Shown here: positions 1-11,034 of the stretch, piece by piece
Numbering within the stretch: the first letter of the stretch is position 1
Layout: every line of letters begins with the position of its first letter
NCBI GenBank assembly: GCA_030407315.1
Contig: JALQPE010001692.1
Span: 42,457 to 106,456, forward strand
Reading direction: 5' to 3'
From: Asparagopsis taxiformis
Taxonomy: Eukaryota > Rhodophyta > Florideophyceae > Bonnemaisoniales > Bonnemaisoniaceae
DNA length: 64,000 bases
Program-made: the position numbers and the translations under genes
Notes under the pieces: model-generated
Database searches by the model: none
What the model saw: only the letters and a program-made list of their open reading frames with translations
What the model was told of the DNA's origin: nothing

Positions 1-131
1 GTGTCCGAGCGGAAGATATACCCTCGAGGGTAGCAGATTGCAAACCGACTCTGCCGACCTCTCTGCAAAACTTGTATGAAACAGACACGTGTCGCACAAC
101 CGTCGCGACAAATTACATATTTGAATGATTT

Positions 132-1583
132 TCATCTTCGTTTTTCATTCCGCGCATCTCCCAAAATCACTCCGCCGTCTAGTCCCTGCCCCGCAAAACC
201 CAGACTTTCTTCCGTGAACACCTTTTCAAACCATCCGCCGCGCTCGCCGCTATCCCTGGAACTGAGCACCTCTCTCCACCTAGCGCGTCTCTTCAACGCG
301 AATCTGCGCGCGGCGTATTCCGCATACACGCCGCCAGCCATGAAGACGAGCGCAAGAACCACGAACAAAACACCGATGGATTGAATACCATCGCGCGCTC
401 TACACTCAGCAAACCACATATCGACACCGGCGGTGTCCGAAACACTGCGATCCGCCGCGCTACTGATGCGTGTGACTGTGCGACGCACGCGCTGTCTCGC
501 GATCACGATGAGTTCCACGCCCTTGATCGCGAGCGGCACCACGGTGACGACGTCCGACAGCAGCGCGTAGAGCAGAATGACGCCTGTTTTCGCGTCGGTG
601 ACCAGCGAGATTGGGAGCAGATTGAGCGCGAGTGGGAGCATGAGTATGGCGATATTGCTGGAAGTCGTCGCGTCATCCGCCTGCCCAAGGAAGATATCGG
701 CGTCGTCAAGCGCGGCCAACACGGCGGGGTTGGCGGCGATTTCCACCGCGCCGTGCGTGGATGGATGTCCGATCTGACGGAAGCTGCCGAGAATCGTGGT
801 GAAATTGTCGTACATGCGTAGCGTACCCGTGCGTGGACGCGCGGGGATACACATCGACTGTGTGATTAAGCGCCCGTCACGCACGCCGTGTAGTTCTGCA
901 ATTACCTGTCGTCCAAACTTTGGACTTGAATATCCCTGCGGTATACTCTGAAAGCGTACATCAACAAACCAATCGCGTCCCACACGAATCCCGCCCTGCG
1001 CTTCCAACGTGCACACCGCGCTGCCCCTTGCAAAACGAAACGTGCTCGTCACGGCGGGGCGGCTCCAATTCGCGACGGTCTGGCGCACGATGCGCGACAC
1101 GACGGGGCGCAGCTCCAGCGCGGGACGTAGCAGCATGTCGCGGAGTCGCCGTTCGTCCACGAGCGGCGGCTGATCGGCGCGGACGCGTGTGCCGACGAAA
1201 TCGGTGATACACGACGTATCGGGCGCGGAAAAGCCGCGGAGAAGGATGTAGTTTTCCACGCCGCCCGACCAGCGTTGGTTGGGCGCATTGCACACCTCGA
1301 GAAATCCACGCTCGTCCTCGCGTCGTGTCGTCGGGTCGCGCGCGCGGATTTCCGTCTCGAGACGACGGAGATAGTCGGTGATTCGACGCAGATTGGCGAT
1401 ATAGCGCGGGTTTTCACGCAGCGCTGTCGCGATCGGCGCGGTTTTTGATAGTCCAAATGTCGTTTCTTGCTGGATTTCCGGCACGGTGAAATTGTTGCAT
1501 TTGCCCACCTCGGTCGTCTCCGCCTGCTGCGCGCGCCATAGCTGCAGCGCGAGGAGGAGACACAGGAAGCGTCGGCGGTGCAT
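132..1583 (-). CDS. secreted/multi-pass membrane protein, unknown family
   Basis: The 483-aa frame opens with a basic start followed by a hydrophobic stretch (about residues 5-17), which looks like a signal peptide, and an ATG at 1583. A long cysteine-containing ectodomain follows, with Cys near residues 29, 99 and 125. Hydrophobic segments at about residues 308-330, 335-362 and 402-422 look membrane-spanning. The tail is basic and probably cytoplasmic. I recognise no named domain. The general layout (ectodomain followed by C-terminal membrane segments) resembles the two 470-aa membrane proteins at 13188 and 31274, but I see no clear residue-level match. It is GC-richer than the transposons around it. 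The gene is likely real because the frame is long and the topology coherent; its function is unknown. Confidence 0.7.
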   Translation of the reverse strand: MHRRRFLCLLLALQLWRAQQAETTEVGKCNNFTVPEIQQETTFGLSKTAPIATALRENPRYIANLRRITDYLRRLETEIRARDPTTRREDERGFLEVCNAPNQRWSGGVENYILLRGFSAPDTSCITDFVGTRVRADQPPLVDERRLRDMLLRPALELRPVVSRIVRQTVANWSRPAVTSTFRFARGSAVCTLEAQGGIRVGRDWFVDVRFQSIPQGYSSPKFGRQVIAELHGVRDGRLITQSMCIPARPRTGTLRMYDNFTTILGSFRQIGHPSTHGAVEIAANPAVLAALDDADIFLGQADDATTSSNIAILMLPLALNLLPISLVTDAKTGVILLYALLSDVVTVVPLAIKGVELIVIARQRVRRTVTRISSAADRSVSDTAGVDMWFAECRARDGIQSIGVLFVVLALVFMAGGVYAEYAARRFALKRRARWREVLSSRDSGERGGWFEKVFTEESLGFAGQGLDGGVILGDARNEKRR

Positions 1584-2288
1584 GGCGGGTGGGCTTGATT
1601 GCGCGTGCCGACTGGAGGGGTGATGTATGCGAGTTGGGCCGTTTTACAGCCGGTGCGCGAGGTGGAATGGTGGAATGCGACAGCACCATCGCTCGACTGG
1701 ACAAGGTTGCGCATTTTGCTCGGCTGGACGCTTGCGGCGGGTGGATGTGGGGGAGATTGGGCGTTTGCGCGCGGTGGGTCACGGACGATGGGGTGCTTCT
1801 TGTTGGATGCCAATCGGATGGTGCGATGCGTGCCTCCTCTCGGATTGTTATGATTGCGAGTGTATAATCGCACGTGGCAAACGTCAAGTTTCGGCGCCTC
1901 CTGTGCTGTTGTGCTCGAGCGTCTGCCAATCGCGGACGTGTGTGTAGTATCGGAATATATCGGCGTATGATGTGGACCAATTTTTCTACACGTTGAGCGC
2001 TTTTTCATCTTCTCTTCACCGCCGGCGTGGAATCCTCCCGGATGCGTCCGGTGTCCATGCGTCGCGTTGTTGCCTTACTTGTTGGATTCTTCCGCCCTGC
2101 TTGCGCGCTGCTGAATGCGCGTGTCATCTCGGAACAAGCACTATACTTTTAAAACACTTGTTTCGAAATTGGCATAAAAGTTTAAAAATATAAAACATTA
2201 ACACGACTTGGTACCGCGCGATTCGCATCTCGACACACGTGCCAGATAGGCTTAACGACAAGTGGCCGGATACACGCTGACTTCAATC
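1584..2288. other. intergenic gap
   Basis: About 700 bases lie between the start of the membrane-protein gene and the 3' end of the disrupted receptor gene. Open frames here are short and overlap on both strands with no recognisable domain. The gap probably holds the promoter of the gene at 1583 and the 3' untranslated region of the receptor gene. Confidence 0.5.
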
Positions 2289-4515
2289 TCATTGTATCTC
2301 CGCGACATGCCGCATGACAGCAGCTACAATGGTTCCTGCAAAAGCTTTCAGCTCCTCATCGCTATCCTTATTGGTGACGCCCGTCGGATTTTCGATGCCA
2401 GTGATGTGCGTAAATCTCTTCATGCACTCCGAAATCTCCTCTGCTGTTATTTCACCCTTCATCAGCCTCTCATACAAACCATCTATCTGGCAAATGAGAT
2501 CCCCATTTTCATTCTTCATACCCAGCAAATTGGCGTCCTTGCATTGTTCGATATTCAAGCGATAAAACACCGGTATCAGCTTCGGTGTCTTCAGTCCCCC
2601 CTTCTTCCCCTCGTCCATTCGACGCAGAGCACATTGCGCTTCCTTCATAGTCCATTTGCGAGCAGGGTATTCCGGTGATAGGATAATGACGAAAATTAAC
2701 GCCGTTTCCATCGCGTAATTCATTTCCTCGTCTGCTTCGTCGCCTGGTATCAGTTCTTTCATGTCGAGAAACACACTGATCCCTTGACTTCTCAACTGCT
2801 TGTAGATCTTCAAAGCGAGCGGGATTTTGTCAGGCCCGGCGTGGCTTAGGAAAACTGTGAACTTCGGTCCCTTGCTCGAGACGATCCTCGAATCGAGCCC
2901 TGTCCAAATACCGGAAAGTTCTGGAAGTTTCGGCTGAATGCGCTCCTCCAAATCACTCTCTTTCGTTATCAGATCAACAAAATTCAATCTACGATATCTA
3001 TTGAGGAACCACAACCGACACATTTTGGGTGTATAGATGGCATTCAGAGGGGAGTCCTTCAATGTTGCCAACGTAACAGCCTTTGGACCATCAGTGATTT
3101 TCAAGTGTCGCGAAAATTCTCCAGTGCCAATTTTTTCACAGTCCAGCCGCAGAGTGCTGTCATCACCATGATCGCCTTCAGTATGCCCATCCGAAGCTGG
3201 AACATGTTCCTCTAATGTACCGGTAGAAACATCCCACGACTTTGACATTACTTCATCTCCAGAGGCGCCTTTGCAGCGAGCTATTGCTGTCAAAATGTTA
3301 TTACTTTCGAAGCGAATATGTTCAATTGGACACTTGCGCACCTCATCGTTTCTGACAGATGTCCACCAATTCTCCAAGTTGTCAAAAGCATGCAGTAGCT
3401 TCGATTTCTGCATGTCCACAACATATATGATACATTCATGGAACTTACAAAACGCAACGAATTGCCTGTTGTTCGAAACTGCAAGGAGACCAATACTCTC
3501 GGATTCGCTCGGGATTCTAAATTCGGCAACACACCTGTCCACACGATTCGAAATGTCCGCCATGTCCCATAACCTGACTCCAAAATTGCTCATATTCGTG
3601 ACAATTGATGCTTTATCGGAAGACATGGAAAAGCAGTCTGCATAAATTGATCCCTCTTTCGTTTCCAATGTCTCCGTGTATCTCATGACATCAAGTACAT
3701 GAACCTCATTGGTCGACGCAACCAGAAACTTCGAACCATTCTCACTTAACCGCATCGATTTGATATCTTCCAGTTCCTCAAAACAAGTTTCGAGGAGTGC
3801 ATCGCGGAAAGCAATATTAGCATCTTGAAACATACAGATTGCAGACACCATCCAGACTGTGACCATGTCTCCTTTGACTATATAGCAATTGATGTCTGGT
3901 AGAAAACCAATTTCAAAGTCCATAAACGAACCAAGATGACTTTGGCCAGGAAAATTCCAAATGCGAACCCTTCTGTCCTTGGATATAGATGCGATCAATC
4001 GTTTATCTGTGCATATTGCAACAGCGTGCACAGAGTCCTTGTGCCCCTCGAATTCGCTATCATTAACTTGCAACGTTACCTTGTCCCATAGCCAGAGTTT
4101 CCCGTCCCGCGAGGCCGATACTACAACATCATCTCCTCGCCTTGCCTCCGATGAAACTACCCACTCATTCTCACTTTCGATCACTTGATCAACCGATCTA
4201 GATGACACGTCCAACAGTATCAGCCGACCCAATGAACTGCCCAAAATAATCCCATCAACCACACACTGCGATCGCAGTTGCATGCTTACTATCGTCTCCT
4301 CTTCTTCTAGTTCATCAATCTTCACTGTATTCAGCTTCTGCTGATCTCTCCACACAATCACTGTTCCGTCTGAACTGCACGACAATACATCATTCGATTC
4401 CCTCTCGACTACTATGCCGACTATCGGTGTTTCATGACCAGGTAAATCACGTACCTTAGATCCATCTCGACTGTTCAGCACATACAACATTCCCGTGTCA
4501 CTCCCTACCAGTACC
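2289..4515 (-). pseudogene. 3' part of NB-ARC-WD40-TIR receptor gene split by Copia
   Basis: This is the C-terminal ~740 codons of a receptor whose N-terminal part lies at 9186-11034; the Copia element 4516-9185 separates them. It contains WD40-type repeats (motifs such as SCSSDGTVIVWRD and SASRDGKLWLWD), then a C-terminal TIR domain starting around FTVFLSHAGPDK and including the SPEYPARKWTMKEAQ segment. At the position where TIR NADases carry the catalytic Glu, the paralogues read MEL and this copy reads KEA, so a Glu is kept. The frame is open to a TGA at 2289. Apart from the insertion I see no lesion, so the gene was probably functional until recently. The WD40 half has drifted from the two intact paralogues more than the N-terminal half has. 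Confidence 0.9.
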
Positions 4516-4754
4516 TGTTGGACATCTTCAAATAATTTAAGCTACATTTCAAGCTATATGTGCTTGCAGCGCATTTGTGCTGTGGGCTTACAAAACCTAG
4601 AACATGTGGTCCGCAGCATATTGAAACAGACAAGATTAATTTGTGGTCTGCATTTGAGTAACAGATGCAGCTACGAGTATGTCTAGAGAATATATATAGA
4701 CAAGTAGAAAGCACGTAGCAAAGACAGGATTCATCGAAAATAATCACATCAACA
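4516..4754 (+). repeat. Copia 5' LTR
   Basis: A 239-bp direct repeat identical by eye to 8947-9185, with TG...CA ends. A TATATATA run at about 4691-4698 is a plausible TATA box for the element transcript. Confidence 0.96.
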
Positions 4755-4768
4755 GGTTATGGGCCCAG
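4755..4768 (+). promoter_or_regulatory. primer-binding site, initiator tRNA-Met anticodon-arm type
   Basis: GGTTATGGGCCCAG begins at the first base after the 5' LTR. It is complementary to CTGGGCCCATAACC, the anticodon stem-loop of eukaryotic initiator tRNA-Met. Drosophila copia uses the same internal (half-tRNA) priming site, whereas most plant Copia elements pair with the tRNA 3' end. Confidence 0.85.
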
Positions 4769-4887
4769 TGGCGACGACCACTCCATTTAACCACTAGAGC
4801 TGAACCCAAACAAAAGGGTTTCAACTTCGATCATTTGGTGAGCGACGAAAGTACCTTGAAGCACAACTCTACATTCCTGTCGACGTC

Positions 4888-7800
4888 ATGACAAAAGAGG
4901 AAGAGGAAAGAATACAACGGTTCCACGGGCGCAGTACAGACGACTACAATCTGTGGCGGCTAAGAGCCGAAATAGCCCTCAAAGGGAAAGGGTACTGGGG
5001 CAAGCTGAACAAAGAAGACTGCCCAGAAGACACAAAGGACAAGGCCACCGCACTAATCACTGCATCACTAGGCGATGCACCTTTCAGGGTGTGTAGTGCC
5101 AAACACAATGATCCAATGGCTATGCTTGGACTACTAGACAAAAGATACGCATCTGACCGAGCAACTACTCGAATATCAACATTGACAACTGTGTACTCTA
5201 AGCAATTTTCTCCTAATGATAATATGGCGAAATACATCGATGAATTCGAATCACTGTTCTCCCAATTGGACAGGATGGGAGCAGATGTTTCCATTCCAGA
5301 CACACACAAAGGACCACTCTTGCTCGCAAGTATGGGTCAGCAGTCTCCCCTCGAACCAACTGTGGCAGCATTGCGGCTCAAGGAAGTGGACGAATTGACA
5401 TGGGATTCAGTGACAGCCGACCTCATTCAAGAATGGAAACGTATAAAAGATGCGAGCTGCAACACTAAACCGGAAAAACATGTTCGATACACTAGAAGCG
5501 AACACAAGAAGTTCCGTTCATTGCGAGCAACACAGTCAATGAAAGACGAGAGATGCTCGTTCTGCTCGAAAACGGGACACAATTCTGCCAGTTGCTTCTA
5601 CAATCCTGATTCTACTAATTGCCGAATATCTGCAGAAGCTTTAAAACACATAAAAGGACTTACTGCAGGTTCATCAGGAAAGGTCGAAGAAAAGCAAAAG
5701 AAGCAACGAATAACATTTGGTGGCACAGCCGTACTCCAGCGGGAACACTTTGCTGCCCATACATCAAAAGGGATGTCAGCCCAAATACTGGACAGTGGCG
5801 CGTCAATTACACTTTTCAAAGATGCTTGCGAAGTGCAAAATGACACGTACCGATACGGCTCATGTAACAGAGTGACACTTGCAGCAGGCGACAGCAGAGC
5901 CAAATGTATCGGAGAGGGTACACTGCAGTGTGGAAAAGTCACGCTCCCAAACGCGCAACACGTACAAGGGCTCAATGACACCTTAATTTCGGTTGGACAA
6001 CTGTGCGACCAAGGTAACGTGGTCGTGTTTACTTCAAAGGAGGCTATTGTAATCAAGGGCCGAACATTTTCTGTCCGTGAATCAGACATCATGACTATAG
6101 CAGGCAGAGATTCACGTACAGGCCTTTACACTGCTATGTCCACAGACAAAAGACCAATGACAGCAAAATTTGGAGCCAATGACGAAGAGAAGATGACATT
6201 ATGGCATAGAAGATTAGCCCATACTCACGAACGAGTACTACGAAATCTGTCAATCAACTTCAATGGCATTCCTGAAATGAAAGGCGGTATGAAAGTTTGT
6301 CATCCATGTCGACTAGGAAGGGCCTCAAAGAAGACATTCAAGTCACACTTTGAAACTGTCAACCATGCTGGTGAGATCGTTCATTCAGATTTAGTCGGTC
6401 CACTTCCAGCGAGCCATTGCGGAAGGAAATACTTTGTCACCTTCATTGATCAATACTCGAGGTACACACATGTCATTGCGCTACGCAGCAAAAGTGAAAC
6501 TGCAAATGCGTTTGAAATGTACTGCTCGTGTGCACATGTCACCCAATATTTCAAAAAGGGTGTCGAAAGACTGCACACTGACGGGGGAAAGGAATATGAT
6601 CGAATTGAATCAACAGAGCGTACCACTACAACACCACATACTCCGCAACATAACCCCTTTGCAGAACGGACTAACAGGACACTGCTTGATCCAACTAAAA
6701 TAGTGTTGGAGGAGTCTGGTTTAGACGCAAGTTATTGGGAATGGGCTCTTGACCACGTCGCATATGTCAAGAATCGACTACCACACTCATCTATTGGTTG
6801 TTCGCCCTATGAGAAACTAACCAATTGCGTACCACAGATTCATCATATACGAGTGTTTGGATGCGCTGCATTCGTGTACAATCATGAACCGAAATCTAAA
6901 TTGCATGCTATGGCTGAGCCAGGAATCTTCCTTGGATGCAATGACAATGGTGTCTATACAGTTAAATTGTCATCAACTGGAAAGATCGTGAACTCTGTAC
7001 ATGTGACGTTTGATGAAGATACCTTCCCCGGACTTGATCAATCTGACTCCAGCGAAGATCAAGATGACACTGATTCATATTTATCACCATCTGACACTAA
7101 TGATGCCCCTGCAGAATTCTTCTGTACACCTTTTGATGTAGACAACTCATCTGAAGACGAGAATGACACAGTGTCAAACGTCAACAACGATGACAGAATC
7201 ACAAATGAATTAACAACAGCGACAAGACCTACAAGAGCACGCAAAGCACCGCAGAGACTTGCATTCTTTGCAAATGAAGTTGATTCCAAGGACTGTACAT
7301 CACTCATCTCAATACCAATTACAACCACAGATGCACCAACTGTGAATCAGGCTATGAGTGCAACTAATAATGAAGTGAAATTGTGGATAGAAGCGATTCA
7401 ATCCGAATTGGACAATTTAGAAGATGCTGGGACTTGGCAGTGCGTAGGTAAAAAAGGCGAATGCCCGATTCCACAAACTCAAATTTTACCTACACATGTG
7501 GTACTCAAGATCAAACGAAATGAAGACGGTGCCGCTACCAGATTCAAAGCAAGAATTGTGGCAGGCGGGAACTTGCAGCTACCAGGACGTGACTATGATT
7601 CTGTATACGCCCCAGTTGCAGATTTCAATATCATTAGGCTAATTCTGGTGTTGGCAATACAGAACAATTGGCATACGCGGCACGTTGATGTCACAGCAGC
7701 ATTTCTAAATGGTGATATGGACCGAGACGCATACGTCTATCATCCATACAACCTACCCTTGCATTTGCGTCAAGACATGGTTTATCGCCTAAAAAAGGCT

Positions 7801-8925
7801 TTATACGGTTTACGACAAGCGCCATTACAATGGTTTCGCAAGCTAAGAGAAGTACTAGTACATTCACTATCATACGAGCAGTTGCTGTGTGATGGAGCAA
7901 TTTTCAAGGGTGAAGCTAAATCAGGAGGAGGAGAGACAGTGGACATTTATACAATCGTGTATGTCGACGACATACTATTCGTTTGTGCAGATATAAATGT
8001 CTTGAACAAGGCAGTTGCAGACTTCTTGATTCAGTTCAAAGGAACTGATGAAGGAACACTCAGCTGGTATCTCGGTTTGAATGTGATACAAAACGGTAAC
8101 CAAGTTTTACTGTCCCAATCTGCATACATTGAACAGATACTACGCCAATACAGCCTGGAACAGGTAACCAAATATTCCACGCCAATGATAAGCACATTTT
8201 ATGCTGAACTGCAACACCACATGGAGGAGGAGAGCCTCCAGGGAGACAAGTATCGTAATATGATTGGATCTTTATTATATTTGGCAAACAGAACAAGGCC
8301 AGATATATCAACAGCAGTTGGTATATTGGCTCAGTATACGCAGAAACCAACCCAGTTCCTTATGAAAGCTCTAACCCGTGTATTTGGATACTTGCGCGGC
8401 ACTATCACTCACGGATTAGTACTTCAAAAGGATAATCAATTATGTGCAGTATCATTCCACTCCGATGCAGACTATGCTGGAGACAAGATTTCGCGAAAAT
8501 CTCGTACAGGGTGGATCGGAATGATCAACAATACATCATTCTCCTGGGCTAGCATCAAACAAGACAACGTCTCTGTATCTACTGCTGAGTCGGAAATGAT
8601 AGCAATGTCAAACTGTGCTCAACATGTCAAGTACATTCGTCTCTTTTTGAGTGAGATCAACCTGATAAGAGATCAACCTACAGTTCTCTATGTTGATAAC
8701 TGTGCGGCCAAGTGTTGGGCAGAAAGCTCGAAAGGCCTTCGTAAGGCTAAACACATAGAGGTGCGGCATAGGTTTATTCAACAATGCATATCCACTGGTG
8801 ATATCAAACTGGAACAAGTTCCAAGCAAAAATAATCTAGCAGATGGATTAACTAAGCCATTAGACAGAATTCTTTTTGTCAAATGGAGAGAGTCCATCGG
8901 TATTGGAGTGCCAAGTGACGTCTAG
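4888..8925 (+). CDS. Copia gag-pol polyprotein
   Basis: One 1345-aa frame carries the full Ty1/Copia order. Gag has a CCHC zinc knuckle (CSFCSKTGHNSASC, about residues 221-235). The aspartic protease active site is LDSGAS (~300). Integrase has its HHCC part (WHRRLAH ~437 and CHPC ~470) and DDE residues (SDLVGPL ~498, HTDGGKEY ~561, FAERTNR ~590). Reverse transcriptase shows HVDVTAAFLNG (~930) and YVDDILF (~1025). RNase H shows SDADYAGD (~1192), TAESE and VDNCAAKCW. Integrase before reverse transcriptase is the Copia diagnostic. All catalytic motifs are intact. The ATG at 4888 lies 133 bases after the 5' LTR. Confidence 0.97.
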   Translation: MTKEEEERIQRFHGRSTDDYNLWRLRAEIALKGKGYWGKLNKEDCPEDTKDKATALITASLGDAPFRVCSAKHNDPMAMLGLLDKRYASDRATTRISTLTTVYSKQFSPNDNMAKYIDEFESLFSQLDRMGADVSIPDTHKGPLLLASMGQQSPLEPTVAALRLKEVDELTWDSVTADLIQEWKRIKDASCNTKPEKHVRYTRSEHKKFRSLRATQSMKDERCSFCSKTGHNSASCFYNPDSTNCRISAEALKHIKGLTAGSSGKVEEKQKKQRITFGGTAVLQREHFAAHTSKGMSAQILDSGASITLFKDACEVQNDTYRYGSCNRVTLAAGDSRAKCIGEGTLQCGKVTLPNAQHVQGLNDTLISVGQLCDQGNVVVFTSKEAIVIKGRTFSVRESDIMTIAGRDSRTGLYTAMSTDKRPMTAKFGANDEEKMTLWHRRLAHTHERVLRNLSINFNGIPEMKGGMKVCHPCRLGRASKKTFKSHFETVNHAGEIVHSDLVGPLPASHCGRKYFVTFIDQYSRYTHVIALRSKSETANAFEMYCSCAHVTQYFKKGVERLHTDGGKEYDRIESTERTTTTPHTPQHNPFAERTNRTLLDPTKIVLEESGLDASYWEWALDHVAYVKNRLPHSSIGCSPYEKLTNCVPQIHHIRVFGCAAFVYNHEPKSKLHAMAEPGIFLGCNDNGVYTVKLSSTGKIVNSVHVTFDEDTFPGLDQSDSSEDQDDTDSYLSPSDTNDAPAEFFCTPFDVDNSSEDENDTVSNVNNDDRITNELTTATRPTRARKAPQRLAFFANEVDSKDCTSLISIPITTTDAPTVNQAMSATNNEVKLWIEAIQSELDNLEDAGTWQCVGKKGECPIPQTQILPTHVVLKIKRNEDGAATRFKARIVAGGNLQLPGRDYDSVYAPVADFNIIRLILVLAIQNNWHTRHVDVTAAFLNGDMDRDAYVYHPYNLPLHLRQDMVYRLKKALYGLRQAPLQWFRKLREVLVHSLSYEQLLCDGAIFKGEAKSGGGETVDIYTIVYVDDILFVCADINVLNKAVADFLIQFKGTDEGTLSWYLGLNVIQNGNQVLLSQSAYIEQILRQYSLEQVTKYSTPMISTFYAELQHHMEEESLQGDKYRNMIGSLLYLANRTRPDISTAVGILAQYTQKPTQFLMKALTRVFGYLRGTITHGLVLQKDNQLCAVSFHSDADYAGDKISRKSRTGWIGMINNTSFSWASIKQDNVSVSTAESEMIAMSNCAQHVKYIRLFLSEINLIRDQPTVLYVDNCAAKCWAESSKGLRKAKHIEVRHRFIQQCISTGDIKLEQVPSKNNLADGLTKPLDRILFVKWRESIGIGVPSDV

Positions 8926-8938
8926 TCACTGTCCCACC

Positions 8939-8946
8939 AGGAGGAG
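8939..8946 (+). promoter_or_regulatory. polypurine tract of Copia element
   Basis: AGGAGGAG directly abuts the TG of the 3' LTR, as expected for the plus-strand primer. It is short. Confidence 0.7.
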
Positions 8947-9185
8947 TGTTGGACATCTTCAAATAATTTAAGCTACATTTCAAGCTATATGTGCTTGCAG
9001 CGCATTTGTGCTGTGGGCTTACAAAACCTAGAACATGTGGTCCGCAGCATATTGAAACAGACAAGATTAATTTGTGGTCTGCATTTGAGTAACAGATGCA
9101 GCTACGAGTATGTCTAGAGAATATATATAGACAAGTAGAAAGCACGTAGCAAAGACAGGATTCATCGAAAATAATCACATCAACA
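8947..9185 (+). repeat. Copia 3' LTR
   Basis: A 239-bp repeat reading the same as 4516-4754, followed immediately by the GTACC target duplication. Confidence 0.96.
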
Positions 9186-11034
9186 GTACCTCGTCGTCTC
9201 GAGTCCCAATCTCCATGCACATTGCAGAGAAATCCAGACTAAGAGTCCTCTTGAAGTAACTGCTCGTCGCACTTTCCAGTACACCCACATTCGCACGCAC
9301 CCATGGCTTCTTCGCATACTTGTCGATGCTCCATAACACATGCTTCACCACTGCCGATTCAGAGCACAACGACACAAGACGACCATATAGCTGGAATGTC
9401 GACTCTCGCCGATTCTTCTTGCAATACGGTAGCATACACTTTTCCATGGTTTCCACCATGATGCGCAGGTCATCGACAGTGCCCTGTGCATCGGTGTCAC
9501 CCACCTCCTCGATCTTCTTCTTCAACAGTGGCACATCTGCAATAATCGGCTGGAATGGGATGCACTTCTCGTCCTCGTTGATCTTTTGCATCCACCGGTA
9601 GTCCATCAGCAGATGGAATGCTTCTCCCGTTCTCTCGGCGCTCAGCAGGTGTCGCACAACATTATTCTGCATGTATTTCTCCGTCTCTTTCAAACGCCAC
9701 CATGGTCGTGTCTGGGATGTTTCGCACGAACCTGGATCTGGGTCTGGATTCGGATTCAGATCTGGATCTGTACACGATAGGTCGTGTGCATACCCATCCA
9801 ACAGACGTTCGTGCCACCGAGTCTTCTCACCACTCTCGTCTGCCATATGTGCACTAATATCGTTCATCAAGTCGTGTATGCGAATCCCGTCTCGTTTCCC
9901 ACCCTCACTAGCCTCGCCCTGATCAATGGAAACCAGACTGCTGTCGTGAAAGATGTCTACAACACGTTTGACATCTTTGGGGGAGATGGCCCACAGTCGC
10001 TGCAGGCAGTGGACGGGGATGACCATTTGTTTCTGGAGAACGGACAGCGACCGGAACACTTCTTCTGGGGTGATGGAGGACACATTCCAGTTCTCTCCCA
10101 TTCCCTGCAAATTTAGTCGCAGCGAGGATAGCAACCCGGAGTGATGTGGGCACTCTCCTCCCAACATTTCTACATGCTCGTCTAGTTGCTCTGCATACCA
10201 CACCCAAGCACTGACACGTGATTGGGACGAAGTGGGGCGATTATGCAGTCGTTTCACACCCCTCCCGGCGACAGCCAGAGCCAATGGAAGACCACTACAC
10301 TTTTGGAGAATGTTTTTGAATGCGCGACGGTCTGTTGTACACATGTCGCTCTGCACGTAGCCGTTGAAGCCGGCATACCACAGTAACATACGCTCTGACA
10401 TTGGACAGAGGTCGGAGCGCGGTTGCACATGAATGGGGCAACCTTCGTTGGCAATATGTTCGGATCGGGTTGATACGAGTAGCTTGAACGAGCAAGTTTC
10501 CAGACCTTGCACCTCTGTAACCACTCTCTGGAACAACTCGAAAACACTTTCGCTCATTCGCCACACATCGTCAAATATAAGCAGAATATGCCTGTCTGCG
10601 AGATGACGCACGAGATCAGCTACGGCACGTTTGTCGAGCTTATCGCCAAGTATGTTGTCTTGAAAGCGATTGGCAAATTGAGAATCGCAAACCTGTGACA
10701 CGAACGCGATGAATTCATGCTTGAGTTGTGCGAGTTTTGCCTGCTGTCCCAACTGGAACATCCAGACTGCGTTGTGGAATCGCGTATGAATGCGGGGCTG
10801 TGCGGCGAGAGCTTGGAGGATGGTTGTTTTACCGACGCCGCCGGGGCCATTGAGGACTGTGACGTTGTGATGGAGGTTGTCGGAGAGGAGATTTGACAAC
10901 GCGGTGTACTCGGGGGTGCCTGCGTTGGGGTTGAAATCGAGAATTGCTGCGGTGGGGGTAAGAACGGAGTAGACTTTCGGGGGTGATGTGGAGGAGGATG
11001 GGCTGGTCGTAGGGGTGGATTGAGAGCCGCCCAT
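9186..11034 (-). pseudogene. 5' part of NB-ARC-WD40-TIR receptor gene split by Copia
   Basis: The N-terminal ~616 codons start at the ATG at 11034, which is the start used by the nearly identical paralogue at 15395. Visible motifs are a P-loop (GPGGVGKTT), Walker B (LLIFDDVW), a STRSE sensor segment, GLPLA (CSGLPLALAV) and IHDLMNDIS, which matches the MHD-type motif of NB-ARC proteins. A short acidic/proline repeat (NPNPDPDP) separates the NB-ARC part from a helical linker. Coding sequence stops at the Copia right border. The similarity to the plus-strand copy at 15395 begins at the ATG, and the upstream sequence does not match, which suggests gene conversion or an ancient inverted duplication. 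Confidence 0.9.

Larger units (their letters stand above)
4516..9185 (+). mobile_element. complete Copia-type LTR retrotransposon
   Basis: The element is 4670 bp, starts TG and ends CA, and is bounded by the 5-bp target duplication GTACC at 4511-4515 and 9186-9190. The two 239-bp LTRs read as identical. It has a primer-binding site directly after the left LTR, a single 1345-codon gag-pol frame, and a short purine tract before the right LTR. No stop or frameshift interrupts the coding frame, so it looks like a young and possibly active copy. Removing the element and one copy of the duplication gives continuity with the intact paralogues at 17250 and 22295. Confidence 0.97.

Noticed and set aside
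1..70. Possible tRNA (GTCCGAGCGG D-arm-like start and GATTGCAAACC anticodon-like stretch)
   Set aside because: The anticodon stem does not pair, no TTCGA T-loop follows, and the 5' end would lie outside the window.
381..821. 146-codon plus-strand frame inside the first gene
   Set aside because: Antisense shadow of a GC-rich gene with better length and topology on the minus strand.
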